A DNA stretch of 43,883 nt, from the NCBI GenBank assembly GCA_030696315.1, contig JAUYSM010000114.1, positions 1 to 43,883 on the forward strand. The letters run 5' to 3'. This document shows positions 34,879-42,534 of this stretch, piece after piece. The DNA is from Pseudohongiella sp. Lineage in GTDB: Bacteria > Pseudomonadota > Gammaproteobacteria > Pseudomonadales > Pseudohongiellaceae. Made by a program: the position numbers and the translations under genes. Each line of letters starts with the position of its first letter. Within the stretch, counting starts at the first letter, position 1. The notes under the pieces are model-generated. The model was not told where the DNA came from and made no database searches. It worked only from the letters and a program-made list of their open reading frames with translations.

Positions 34879-36167
34879 GGCAGTACTCCAATAATCTGAT
34901 TGTATTCGGACGTCAGGTGTTGCTGGCGCATTAGCAGCAGTTGATGTTCGCGTGCACTGTCTTGTGCGCGCTGCATGGCCATGATGACGTGTGTGAGATC
35001 GGTTTCACCGACGGCAAAGGCGGTCTGCGCCATTTGCCACTGTTGATGATTGACGTCGCGTTGGCGCTCAGTCAGGGGCAAGGCTTGTTCCAGGGTAAAC
35101 AGTTCGTGTTCAACTTCATGCAGCTGCGCCGTCAACGCGCGCATGTCCTGAATCATGGCCAGTTCGCTGTCAGTTCTGGCGGAACGTGCATCGGCGCTGC
35201 CGGCTGACACAAGCGCGCGGCTTGCGAAGGGAATGGAAACACTGACGCCAACACTTTGAATGTGATTCTGTTGCCAGTCGCCGCGTTCACGCCGTACTCC
35301 CAGACTGACATTCGGGCTACCTTTGGCCTGCCGTTCAGCGTCGGCTATGTTGCTGTCGCTGATCATGATTTCACTGCGCCGCAGCGCTAACAGTGGATGA
35401 TTCTGTTCAAGTTCTTCTTGCGCCGCGCGCACTTCCTGATGCGGGGCTGCCGGGCGCACGGTCAGTCCCGTCAGCACCTGCCAGCTGCGTTCAGCATCAA
35501 CCAGCATTGCGCGGGCATCCAGCACGGATCGGCCCTGTTGCAACCACACGCTTTCGACTTGCAGCACATCCAGTGTAGACGCCGCACCTGCGCCTTGCAG
35601 ACGCTGTGTGGTTTCAAGCAACCGTAATGCATCCTGCTCAGCCTGCTCAGCCGCTGCCAATTGCAGATCAGCGGATTCCAACTCAGCAAGATTGCTGCGC
35701 ACCCGGCCCGCGACCAGCCAACGCAGGTAGTTCTGCATGGCGGTGCTGCGCTGTTCAAAAGCGCTACCACGGATGCGGGCATCCTGGCGTTCACCGGGGC
35801 GCCACAGATTGACGGCAAGGCTGGTTTCCAGTTCGCGCAGGCCACGATCACTGAGCAGTCGGTCATTGATGACCGAGGTTTGCCAGGCTGGCGCGCCGAC
35901 AATCCAGCGCTCGGCAATGGCGCGGGCACTGTCGGCCTGATCGCGCGCGGATCGAGTCAGCGCATCTTCAGGTGCCTGTTGCAATGCCTCGTCAAATGCA
36001 TCAGCAAACAGGATGCTGTTGCTTTTCTGCAAGGGAGGATGCTCTGGCGGGTGTTGATCAGTCTGTGCATAGCTTTGACTATTGCACAGGGCTATCGCCA
36101 ATAGCAGCGTCAGACACGGTAGTTTTCTAAATCGGCCCGTCACGGTCAGGTACTCCGAAGTTATCAT
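34875..36167 (-). CDS. TolC-type outer-membrane efflux protein
   Basis: This 430-residue protein is the outer-membrane channel of the tripartite metal exporter. It has an N-terminal signal (RKLPCLTLLLAIALCNSQSYAQ) and long helical repeats typical of the OEP family (SADLQLAAAEQAEQDALRLLE, QVESVWLQQGRSVLDARAM, and a mirrored set near the C-terminus). ATG 36167 has AAAGG close upstream. A GTG at 36143 with GGAG 9 bases upstream is an alternative that gives a more compact signal peptide. It is the first gene of the efflux operon and diverges from the OmpR-type regulator. Confidence 0.87.
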   Translation of the reverse strand: MITSEYLTVTGRFRKLPCLTLLLAIALCNSQSYAQTDQHPPEHPPLQKSNSILFADAFDEALQQAPEDALTRSARDQADSARAIAERWIVGAPAWQTSVINDRLLSDRGLRELETSLAVNLWRPGERQDARIRGSAFEQRSTAMQNYLRWLVAGRVRSNLAELESADLQLAAAEQAEQDALRLLETTQRLQGAGAASTLDVLQVESVWLQQGRSVLDARAMLVDAERSWQVLTGLTVRPAAPHQEVRAAQEELEQNHPLLALRRSEIMISDSNIADAERQAKGSPNVSLGVRRERGDWQQNHIQSVGVSVSIPFASRALVSAGSADARSARTDSELAMIQDMRALTAQLHEVEHELFTLEQALPLTERQRDVNHQQWQMAQTAFAVGETDLTHVIMAMQRAQDSAREHQLLLMRQQHLTSEYNQIIGVLP

Positions 36168-36192
36168 CAGGCCTTTAGCTTAAGTTTGGCGA

Positions 36193-36212
36193 TGTCGAAA
36201 TTTTGTCGAAAT
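36193..36212. promoter_or_regulatory. Tandem direct repeat, candidate response-regulator binding site
   Basis: The 9-mer TGTCGAAAT occurs twice, at 36193-36201 and 36204-36212, with an 11-bp period, i.e. one helical turn. It lies 26 bases upstream of the first gene of the metal efflux operon. OmpR/PhoB-type regulators bind tandem head-to-tail repeats of about 10-11 bp, and such a regulator is encoded divergently at 36349. The match of site type and neighbour supports the inference. Confidence 0.55.
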
Positions 36213-36283
36213 ATCCAAATCGTGCGTTTAATGGCATAAATTGTGGGACGGGCGGGTGTGATCTGGCCATGATCAGTGGCGTG

Positions 36284-36289
36284 TTGACA
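36284..36289 (+). promoter_or_regulatory. Consensus -35 box upstream of the two-component operon
   Basis: A perfect TTGACA lies 59 bases before the response-regulator ATG. The best -10 candidates (TACATA at 36309-36314) are weak and 19 bases away, which would fit a promoter that needs activation. Only the -35 element is clear. Confidence 0.35.
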
Positions 36290-36348
36290 TTTTTTTTGCA
36301 AGCTGACTTACATACTGACTTGATTCGGCACAAACAGCGGACAGCTTT

Positions 36349-37059
36349 ATGAATATTCTGGTGATCGAAGACAATCGTGATATCGCAGCCAACATCGCGG
36401 ATTATCTGGAGCCATTGGGGCACACGCTCGATTTTGCGGCCTCGGGCCCAGCGGGTCTGGCATTGGCGACTGCCCAACTGACCGGTCAGTCATCGGCTGC
36501 AGGTTTTGATGTCATTGTGCTGGATGTGATGTTGCCGGGGATGAACGGTTTTGTTTTATGTCAGCAATTACGGGAAAAGTGGGGCGTCACAACGCCTGTG
36601 CTGATGCTGACTGCGCGCGATCAGCTGGATGACAAATTGGAAGGCTTTTCAGCCGGTGCTGACGATTATCTGGTGAAACCGTTTTCGATTAAAGAACTGG
36701 AAGCGCGTTTGCAGGCGCTGGTAAAACGTGGCGCGCTGAAAACGGCCGCCTCGACGCTGATGGTAGAAAATCTGAGTTATACACCTGACACGCGTCAGGC
36801 CCAACGCGAAGGCGTCCCCCTTGAGCTAAATCCGGTGCAACGTCGTCTGCTGGAGTTGTTGATGCGAAACTCACACCGGGTGGTCCCTCGAGAGGAGCTG
36901 GAACAGCATGTCTGGGGTGATAGTCCGCCAGACAATGACATTTTGCGCACGCATATTTACGCCTTGCGTATGATTGTCGACAAACCTTTTTCTGAAAAAC
37001 TGATTCATACCGTGCACGGTATTGGTTATCGCCTGTGTGCACAGCGAGAAATTCGATGA
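36349..37059 (+). CDS. OmpR/PhoB-family response regulator (probable metal-responsive)
   Basis: This 236-residue regulator has an N-terminal receiver (MNILVIEDNRDIAANIADYL; phospho-acceptor D59 in VIVLDVMLPGMNGF; K110 in YLVKPFSIKE) and a C-terminal winged helix (LELNPVQRRLLELLMRNSHRVVPREEL; the recognition and wing part DNDILRTHIYALRMIVD...HTVHGIGYRL). It overlaps the kinase gene by 4 bases (ATGA) and is divergent from the metal efflux operon, the standard layout for CusR/CzcR-like control. Its target is probably the tandem repeat at 36193-36212. Confidence 0.92.
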   Translation: MNILVIEDNRDIAANIADYLEPLGHTLDFAASGPAGLALATAQLTGQSSAAGFDVIVLDVMLPGMNGFVLCQQLREKWGVTTPVLMLTARDQLDDKLEGFSAGADDYLVKPFSIKELEARLQALVKRGALKTAASTLMVENLSYTPDTRQAQREGVPLELNPVQRRLLELLMRNSHRVVPREELEQHVWGDSPPDNDILRTHIYALRMIVDKPFSEKLIHTVHGIGYRLCAQREIR

Positions 37060-38342
37060 TAAAACAGCTGAGTCTGCGTGCCCGGGTGATGTGGGCGATT
37101 GTGATGTTGGTCACCGTGATCAGTACCTTGTTTGTGGGAGTTATCTGGGAAATTAAAGTCAGGCTGGAGGCGGTGGCCTTCGGGCATATGGTCTCTGATC
37201 AGCTGACGCTGATCATGAATTCACCCAATGGCCCGGAGCAGTTTGATGACAGCTTGTTGATAGGTTGGAACTTGTATTACGGCGACGGGCTGGACGGTTT
37301 GCCTGAACAGTTTGCATCCTTGCCTGAGGGGTCTCATCACAGTGTGCGCGTGGATGAACGCTATTTTCAGGTAGAAGTACGTGCAGCTGACAGAGATCTC
37401 GTCGTACTAAGCCAGGACATCACTGAGTGGGAGTATCAAGAACACTGGTTGTTGCAACTACTGGCAATGGGGACTTTATTGGTACTGATGGTTGCCATTT
37501 TTGCCGGTTACCGCGCGTCATTGGCGGTTTTGTCGCCCTTACAGGCATTGACTGAAAAACTCTCCTCCATCCGACCTGATCAACGCGGAGTGCGTGTGGC
37601 ATCCGGCCCCTATGGCAGCGAGGTCTCGCGTATCGCACGCGCGTTTGATCAGTATCTTGAGCGTCTGGATCGTTTTGTCGAGCGCGAAAAATATTTTGCT
37701 GTGGCGGCCAGTCATGAGTTGCGTACACCCTTGTCGGTTGTGATGGGTGCCGTGGAAGTGCTGGAGTCTCAGGCTGCCACTCAATCGCCATCTTTTGACC
37801 GTGCCTTGCAGCGGATATCCCGCGCGTGTTACGACATGTTGGGCTTTATCGAAGTCAGTTTGTTGTTGTCACGCGAGGATGCGCGTCCCGTGCAAAGTTC
37901 ACAGCAAACTCAACTCGGTCATGTCATCAGCCGTCTGGTAGAAGATCATGATGCGCAGTTGAAGGCGCACAATATTGAGTTGCAGCAACAGATAAACAAC
38001 GATCTGTTGCTGGATCAAAGTGAAAGTATTGTGCAAGTGGTGCTGAGCAACCTGCTGCGCAATGCCATCGAACATACCCAGAACGGACTGATAATTATTC
38101 GATTGCAAGGCAATTGCCTGAGCATAAAGGACACTGGTGAGGGTATAGCCGCAGATCAGCTCGACAGAGTATTTGAGCGCAGTTTTTCCACCAAACAACA
38201 GGGCACTGGCATGGGCCTCGATCTGGTGAAGCGATTGTGTGAACGCTTCAATTGGAAAATCAGTCTGAGCAGTCAGGTTGGGCAGGGCACGCGCGTGGAA
38301 ATTGACTTTGGTGCACAGGCTGATGAGTTCTCAAAAGTTTAA
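37056..38342 (+). CDS. Sensor histidine kinase
   Basis: I start this gene at ATG 37056 (MIKQLSLRARVMWAIVMLV), overlapping the regulator stop; a longer frame to 37035 is unlikely. The 428-residue kinase has two membrane spans (about 11-31 and 131-151) enclosing a periplasmic sensor of about 100 residues. HAMP-like and HisKA regions follow (H220 in VAASHELRTPLSVVMG), then an HATPase with VVLSNLLRNAIEHT, KDTGEGI and GTGMGLDLVKRL. The sensor contains an HH pair (GSHHSVRVDE), which could bind metal, but that is inference. It is the partner of the preceding regulator. Confidence 0.92.
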   Translation: MIKQLSLRARVMWAIVMLVTVISTLFVGVIWEIKVRLEAVAFGHMVSDQLTLIMNSPNGPEQFDDSLLIGWNLYYGDGLDGLPEQFASLPEGSHHSVRVDERYFQVEVRAADRDLVVLSQDITEWEYQEHWLLQLLAMGTLLVLMVAIFAGYRASLAVLSPLQALTEKLSSIRPDQRGVRVASGPYGSEVSRIARAFDQYLERLDRFVEREKYFAVAASHELRTPLSVVMGAVEVLESQAATQSPSFDRALQRISRACYDMLGFIEVSLLLSREDARPVQSSQQTQLGHVISRLVEDHDAQLKAHNIELQQQINNDLLLDQSESIVQVVLSNLLRNAIEHTQNGLIIIRLQGNCLSIKDTGEGIAADQLDRVFERSFSTKQQGTGMGLDLVKRLCERFNWKISLSSQVGQGTRVEIDFGAQADEFSKV

Positions 38343-38815
38343 TGTTCTTCATCTGCAATACGGGCAAAGCTGCCCCTGGTCAAGGTAGCCAGGTCGGCCG
38401 CCGCCAGTTCTATTTCCAGGCCGCGTCGCCCCGCGCTGGCAAAAATAGTGTCGAACTGTTGGGCTGATTCATCGATAAAAGTGCGCAGTGCTTTTTTTTG
38501 CCCTAGCGGGCTGACACCGCCCAGCACATAACCGCTGCTGCGTTGTACATCAGCGGCTGCCGCCATGGCAGCTTTTTTGGCACCAGCGGCTTTGGCAATC
38601 TGTTTCATGTTCAACATGGCGCTTACCGGCACAATGCCCACCAGCAGTTCTTTGGTGTCGGTGGCAACAATCAAGGTCTTGAAAACACGGGCGGGTTCTA
38701 CCCCCATTTTTTCCGCAGCCTCAAGGCCATACGATTCATGTCCGGGCTCGTGTTTGTACTCGTGGATGTTGTGTTTGATGCCGGCTTTTCGGGCAACATT
38801 GATGGCGGGGGTCAT
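38339..38815 (-). CDS. ybaK: Cys-tRNA(Pro)/Cys-tRNA(Cys) deacylase YbaK
   Basis: This 158-residue cytoplasmic editing enzyme hydrolyses cysteine mischarged onto tRNA(Pro). The family features are the N-terminal TPAINVARKAGIKHNIHEY, the Lys-containing RVFKTLIVATD (the conserved lysine contacts the tRNA end), AAGAKKAAMAAAADVQRSSGYVLGGVSPLG and the terminal region GLEIELAAADLATLTRGSF. ATG 38815 overlaps the stop of the upstream GGDEF-EAL gene by 4 bases. The 3' end overlaps the convergent histidine kinase stop by 4 bases. Confidence 0.93.
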   Translation of the reverse strand: MTPAINVARKAGIKHNIHEYKHEPGHESYGLEAAEKMGVEPARVFKTLIVATDTKELLVGIVPVSAMLNMKQIAKAAGAKKAAMAAAADVQRSSGYVLGGVSPLGQKKALRTFIDESAQQFDTIFASAGRRGLEIELAAADLATLTRGSFARIADEEH

Positions 38816-41436
38816 GATGTGTGTGCATTCCCTTCGTTCAGTTTCACTATCCAGTGTTCAAATTCGTCGGGGGGTAATGGTTTTGAAAACAGGTAGCCTT
38901 GCCCTTGTTCACAACCGATGGCCCGCAGAAAGTCTGCCTGCGCCTGCGTCTCCACACCCTCCGCAATGGTGACCATGCCCAGCGTGTGCCCAAGGCTGAC
39001 GATGGCGCGCGCAATGGCGGCTGCATCCGGGTCGTCGGGGAGTGCACTGACAAAGGATTGATCAATCTTGAGTCGCTGCGCCGGGAACTGCCGCAAATAC
39101 GCAAGGCTGGAATAGCCGGTGCCAAAGTCGTCGATAGCAAACTGTACATTTAACGCGAGCAGACGAGATAAGGTGTCTCTCACCTGCTCAATTCCGGTCA
39201 TCACAACGCTCTCCGTCAGCTCCAGCTCCAGTGCGGACGGCGGCAAGCCATGTGCCTCAATTACCTGAATGACCTGATCCACAAAATGTGGTTGTCTGAA
39301 TTGCAACGCTGATACGTTAACCGCAACCGGGCAAGTCAGCACACTCTGACGCCGCCAGCTGGCCGCCTGCCGACAAGATTCTTGTAATACCCAGGCACCT
39401 ATCGGCAAAATAAGTCCGCTGTCTTCGGCCAAGGGTATAAATTCCGCGGGCGGGACCAGTTCCTTGCCATCTCGTTGCCATCGCAGCAGCGCCTCAACAC
39501 CTACGAGTGACTGATCTGCCAGATTGATCTGTGGCTGGTAGTGAAGACGTAACTGGTGCTTGCCGACAGCATTATGCAGATCGTGCAGTAATCTCAGACG
39601 ATGACTGGCGTCTGTCAGCAAGGTATCCACTACAAAATGATACTGATTTCTGCCGGAATCTTTGGCGGCCAACATGGCGAGATCGGCAAGACGCAGCAAA
39701 TCCTCCGCGTTTTTGCTGTTGTCCGGATACAGAGCAATGCCCACACTGGCTGTCATGATCAGGTCAGTTTTGTGTACCGTAATAGGTGACGCAATTTCAC
39801 TGATCAGGCGACTGGCCATTTGTGTAGCGCCTTCTGTCGAGCGCAGCATGGGCATTAACACCACAAATTCATCGCCGCCCACCCGGCTGGCCGTGTCGTC
39901 TCTGCTCAGTGAGCGACGGATGCGCAGTGCGACTTCTTTTAACACCAGATCACCGGTGTCGTGACCCAGTGAATCGTTGACCAGTTTGAATTTGTCCAGG
40001 TCGATAAACAAAACGGCTATCGATTGTTTTTTGATCTCAGCGTCACACATGGCCGCCCTGATTCGATCAACCAGCATGACGCGATTGGGCAGATCGGTCA
40101 GGCTGTCATGGCTGGCCAAATGTTCGATCTGCAGCAGTGCTTCGCGACGCCGATGTTGTTCTTCGGTTTTGCGTGCATGGAGAATCAACTGGTATACCCG
40201 GCGTTGCTGCAACCACAACATAACCAGTGTGGCAGCCATGGCGGTGAGTGCTACAAAAACAATCAGGGAGACCCAGTATGCCAACTCCGTTACGCCTGAC
40301 AAAGCCTCCGCTCTGTCAATTTTGCTGATAACCACCCAGTCGGTATTGGTTACTGGCGCAAAAGCGCCAAGCACCTCAATATTTCGGTAGTCAACACCAC
40401 GCTGCCAGCCAAGTGAGCGCGTGCGTGCAGCTACCGCTGCGATCAGGTTTGGATGGCTGACAGAGAGTGTCAAGGTTGGCAAGGCGTCCGGGAATCGTAA
40501 GGGGGTCAGGTAAATTAATTCGTCCTGAAATTGTTGCACCAGAAGGGTCTCTGAAGACGCGCTGTTTCCCGGCCAATCTACAATCAACGGGAACAACATC
40601 TTTCGGGGATCTGCACGCAACACCAGATAGACCCGCGTCGTGTCAGTGGCATTGGCTGGTGCGCCAGTGCTGACCAGATCAAGGGGTAACAGATAATCAA
40701 CCACAGGTTCATTCAGTTCATTTAAGTACAGGCTGGTGTGGCGAATGTTCTGGTCATTGATATTGGAGAGTAATGCCTGGATGCGTGGGCCGATCAGGAT
40801 GTCAGGTCCCGCACTTAGCTGCGTTTGTGTCTGCAGTTGTGCGTCGGTCACCTTAACGGCGCTGTAGCCATTGGCGTCAACAATGGTTTGTAATGTAGTC
40901 TGGACTTCAGCAATCGCGTCTGTGTCGGCCTGAAGACTGTTGTACAGGGCTCTGACGAAAAATCGATTGCCAGCAAGCGCCGCTGCGTCAGTCAGCCGTT
41001 GCTGATGCCAGAGTTCCACCTGTTCTGCCCGGATAGTTGCAATCGCCAAAAGATTATCAGCAACATCACGTTCCTGAGCAGGGCCATAAATGCGCAGGAT
41101 GGCAATGCCAATCAACGGCACCAGTGTCAGCATAACGCCGGCGACAAAAAGACTGCCCCCCTGACTGCGCACTGACGCTTTGGAAGCATCTGCCAGTTGC
41201 AGGGGCTGCTGATTGCGCAATACTCCGTACAACAACAGACTTGTCACCACCACAAACCCGATGCCTTTGGCGACTTCTATGCGTGCATGCAACGTGTGAT
41301 TTTCGACTACATATTCAACCAGATAACCAGAGAGCAAAATCCAGGTGCTGGCAAATACCGCATACAACAGTGCCAACACCAGAGGACTGATTCTGGGGAT
41401 TGTGTCGTCCTTTTCCGGATGCCCGGGTTGTACCAT
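38812..41436 (-). CDS. Membrane GGDEF-EAL bifunctional cyclic-di-GMP protein
   Basis: I start this gene at ATG 41436 (MVQPGHPEKDD), with GAGG about 10 bases upstream; a TTG two codons earlier is possible. The roughly 874-residue protein has several N-terminal spans (ISPLVLALLYAVFASTWILLSGYL; a second and third near GFVVVTSLLLYGVL and SLFVAGVMLTLVPLIGIAIL). A periplasmic sensor of about 250 residues resembles a double Cache domain, and a further span follows (near LIVFVALTAMAATLVMLWL). The GGDEF domain has an intact RVGGDEF, and the EAL domain has VEALLRW, DDFGTGYSSL and LKIDQSF. Both active sites look complete. It shares an ATGA overlap with ybaK. Confidence 0.92.
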   Translation of the reverse strand: MVQPGHPEKDDTIPRISPLVLALLYAVFASTWILLSGYLVEYVVENHTLHARIEVAKGIGFVVVTSLLLYGVLRNQQPLQLADASKASVRSQGGSLFVAGVMLTLVPLIGIAILRIYGPAQERDVADNLLAIATIRAEQVELWHQQRLTDAAALAGNRFFVRALYNSLQADTDAIAEVQTTLQTIVDANGYSAVKVTDAQLQTQTQLSAGPDILIGPRIQALLSNINDQNIRHTSLYLNELNEPVVDYLLPLDLVSTGAPANATDTTRVYLVLRADPRKMLFPLIVDWPGNSASSETLLVQQFQDELIYLTPLRFPDALPTLTLSVSHPNLIAAVAARTRSLGWQRGVDYRNIEVLGAFAPVTNTDWVVISKIDRAEALSGVTELAYWVSLIVFVALTAMAATLVMLWLQQRRVYQLILHARKTEEQHRRREALLQIEHLASHDSLTDLPNRVMLVDRIRAAMCDAEIKKQSIAVLFIDLDKFKLVNDSLGHDTGDLVLKEVALRIRRSLSRDDTASRVGGDEFVVLMPMLRSTEGATQMASRLISEIASPITVHKTDLIMTASVGIALYPDNSKNAEDLLRLADLAMLAAKDSGRNQYHFVVDTLLTDASHRLRLLHDLHNAVGKHQLRLHYQPQINLADQSLVGVEALLRWQRDGKELVPPAEFIPLAEDSGLILPIGAWVLQESCRQAASWRRQSVLTCPVAVNVSALQFRQPHFVDQVIQVIEAHGLPPSALELELTESVVMTGIEQVRDTLSRLLALNVQFAIDDFGTGYSSLAYLRQFPAQRLKIDQSFVSALPDDPDAAAIARAIVSLGHTLGMVTIAEGVETQAQADFLRAIGCEQGQGYLFSKPLPPDEFEHWIVKLNEGNAHTS

Positions 41437-41476
41437 GTGCAACTTGCCTCACCAAACCGTGGTTTTGCTCTGTTTA

Positions 41477-42415
41477 TCAACGCGGTGCTTCAATGACCTG
41501 CTGCATTTCGCCCATGCCGGCCACGCCGATACGCACGACGTCGCCAGGTTGCAGATACTGAGGTGGCGTCATGGCATCACCCACGCCTTGAGGTGTGCCG
41601 GTGTAGATCAGATCGCCGGGCATCAGCGTCATAAACTGGCTCAGGTAGCTGACAATGTGTGCGACACCAAACACCATCTGATTGGTATTGCCTTGCTGGC
41701 GCATTTCACCGTTCACTTCCGACCACACCGCAAGGTTCTGCACATCCTTAATGCGATCGCGCGTGACCAGCCAGGGGCCAAACGGCGCAAAGGTATCGGC
41801 ACTTTTGCCTTTTACAAACTGGCCGCCACGGTCACGTTGAAAGGCGCGCTCTGAAACGTCATTGCCGGTGCTGTAGCCGGCGACATAATCCAGTGCATCA
41901 GCTTCGCTCACATACTGAGCTTTTTTTCCAATCACCACCACCAGTTCCGCTTCATAGTCCAGTTTGGTCACGCCCCGCGGTTGCAGCACCGGTTCAAACG
42001 GGCCCGAGATCGCCGTGACGGATTTCATAAAGACCAGCGGTTCGGTGGGTAACTCAACAGCCATTTCCGCAGCGTGATCCACGTAGTTAAAGCCGATGGC
42101 GATGATTTTCTGGACACCGGCGACCGGCTCTGCCAGTCGGGGATTGCCAGCGACAACGGGCAGTGAATTCACTGGAATCTGTGCAAGACGTGCCAGACTT
42201 TCGTCGGACAACTGATCAGGTGTGATATCACGGATATGCGCTGACAAATCCCGTACCTGTTGCTGATCGTCAATCAGGCCGGGTTTTTCCTGGCCTGGCG
42301 GGCCGAATCTGACCAGCGTCAGTTCAGTAGCAAATGCCTGACTGGCAGCGCTGGCAAACATGCCGGTCATCAGAGCGGTGATCAGTGTGCGGCGAATCCG
42401 TGTTGAATGTGACAT
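41477..42415 (-). CDS. Exported fumarylacetoacetate hydrolase (FAH) family protein
   Basis: I start this gene at ATG 42415 (MSHSTRIRRTLITALM); a longer frame to 42517 has no support. The 312-residue protein has a signal peptide with an RR pair and cleavage near SQAFA, so it should be exported (Sec, possibly Tat). The mature part is a full FAH domain: IAIGFNYVDHAAEM, FMKSVTAISGPFEPV, the metal-binding LDYEAELVVVIGKKA, GYSTGNDVSERAFQ and the C-terminal MLMPGDLIYTGTPQGVG. FAH-family hydrolases are normally cytoplasmic, so a leader is unusual. A -10-like TATACT (42448-42453, - strand) may be its promoter. It is divergent from a secreted amidohydrolase. Confidence 0.86.
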   Translation of the reverse strand: MSHSTRIRRTLITALMTGMFASAASQAFATELTLVRFGPPGQEKPGLIDDQQQVRDLSAHIRDITPDQLSDESLARLAQIPVNSLPVVAGNPRLAEPVAGVQKIIAIGFNYVDHAAEMAVELPTEPLVFMKSVTAISGPFEPVLQPRGVTKLDYEAELVVVIGKKAQYVSEADALDYVAGYSTGNDVSERAFQRDRGGQFVKGKSADTFAPFGPWLVTRDRIKDVQNLAVWSEVNGEMRQQGNTNQMVFGVAHIVSYLSQFMTLMPGDLIYTGTPQGVGDAMTPPQYLQPGDVVRIGVAGMGEMQQVIEAPR

Positions 42416-42534
42416 GGGGGGATGCTCTTTAATTGTTGTCAGGTCCGAGTATAACGCTGGTTTTTGCCATATACGACTATTGGTGATCTGGGTAAACTGT
42501 GGCTTGTACAAAAACACTAAGACGGAACAATATC

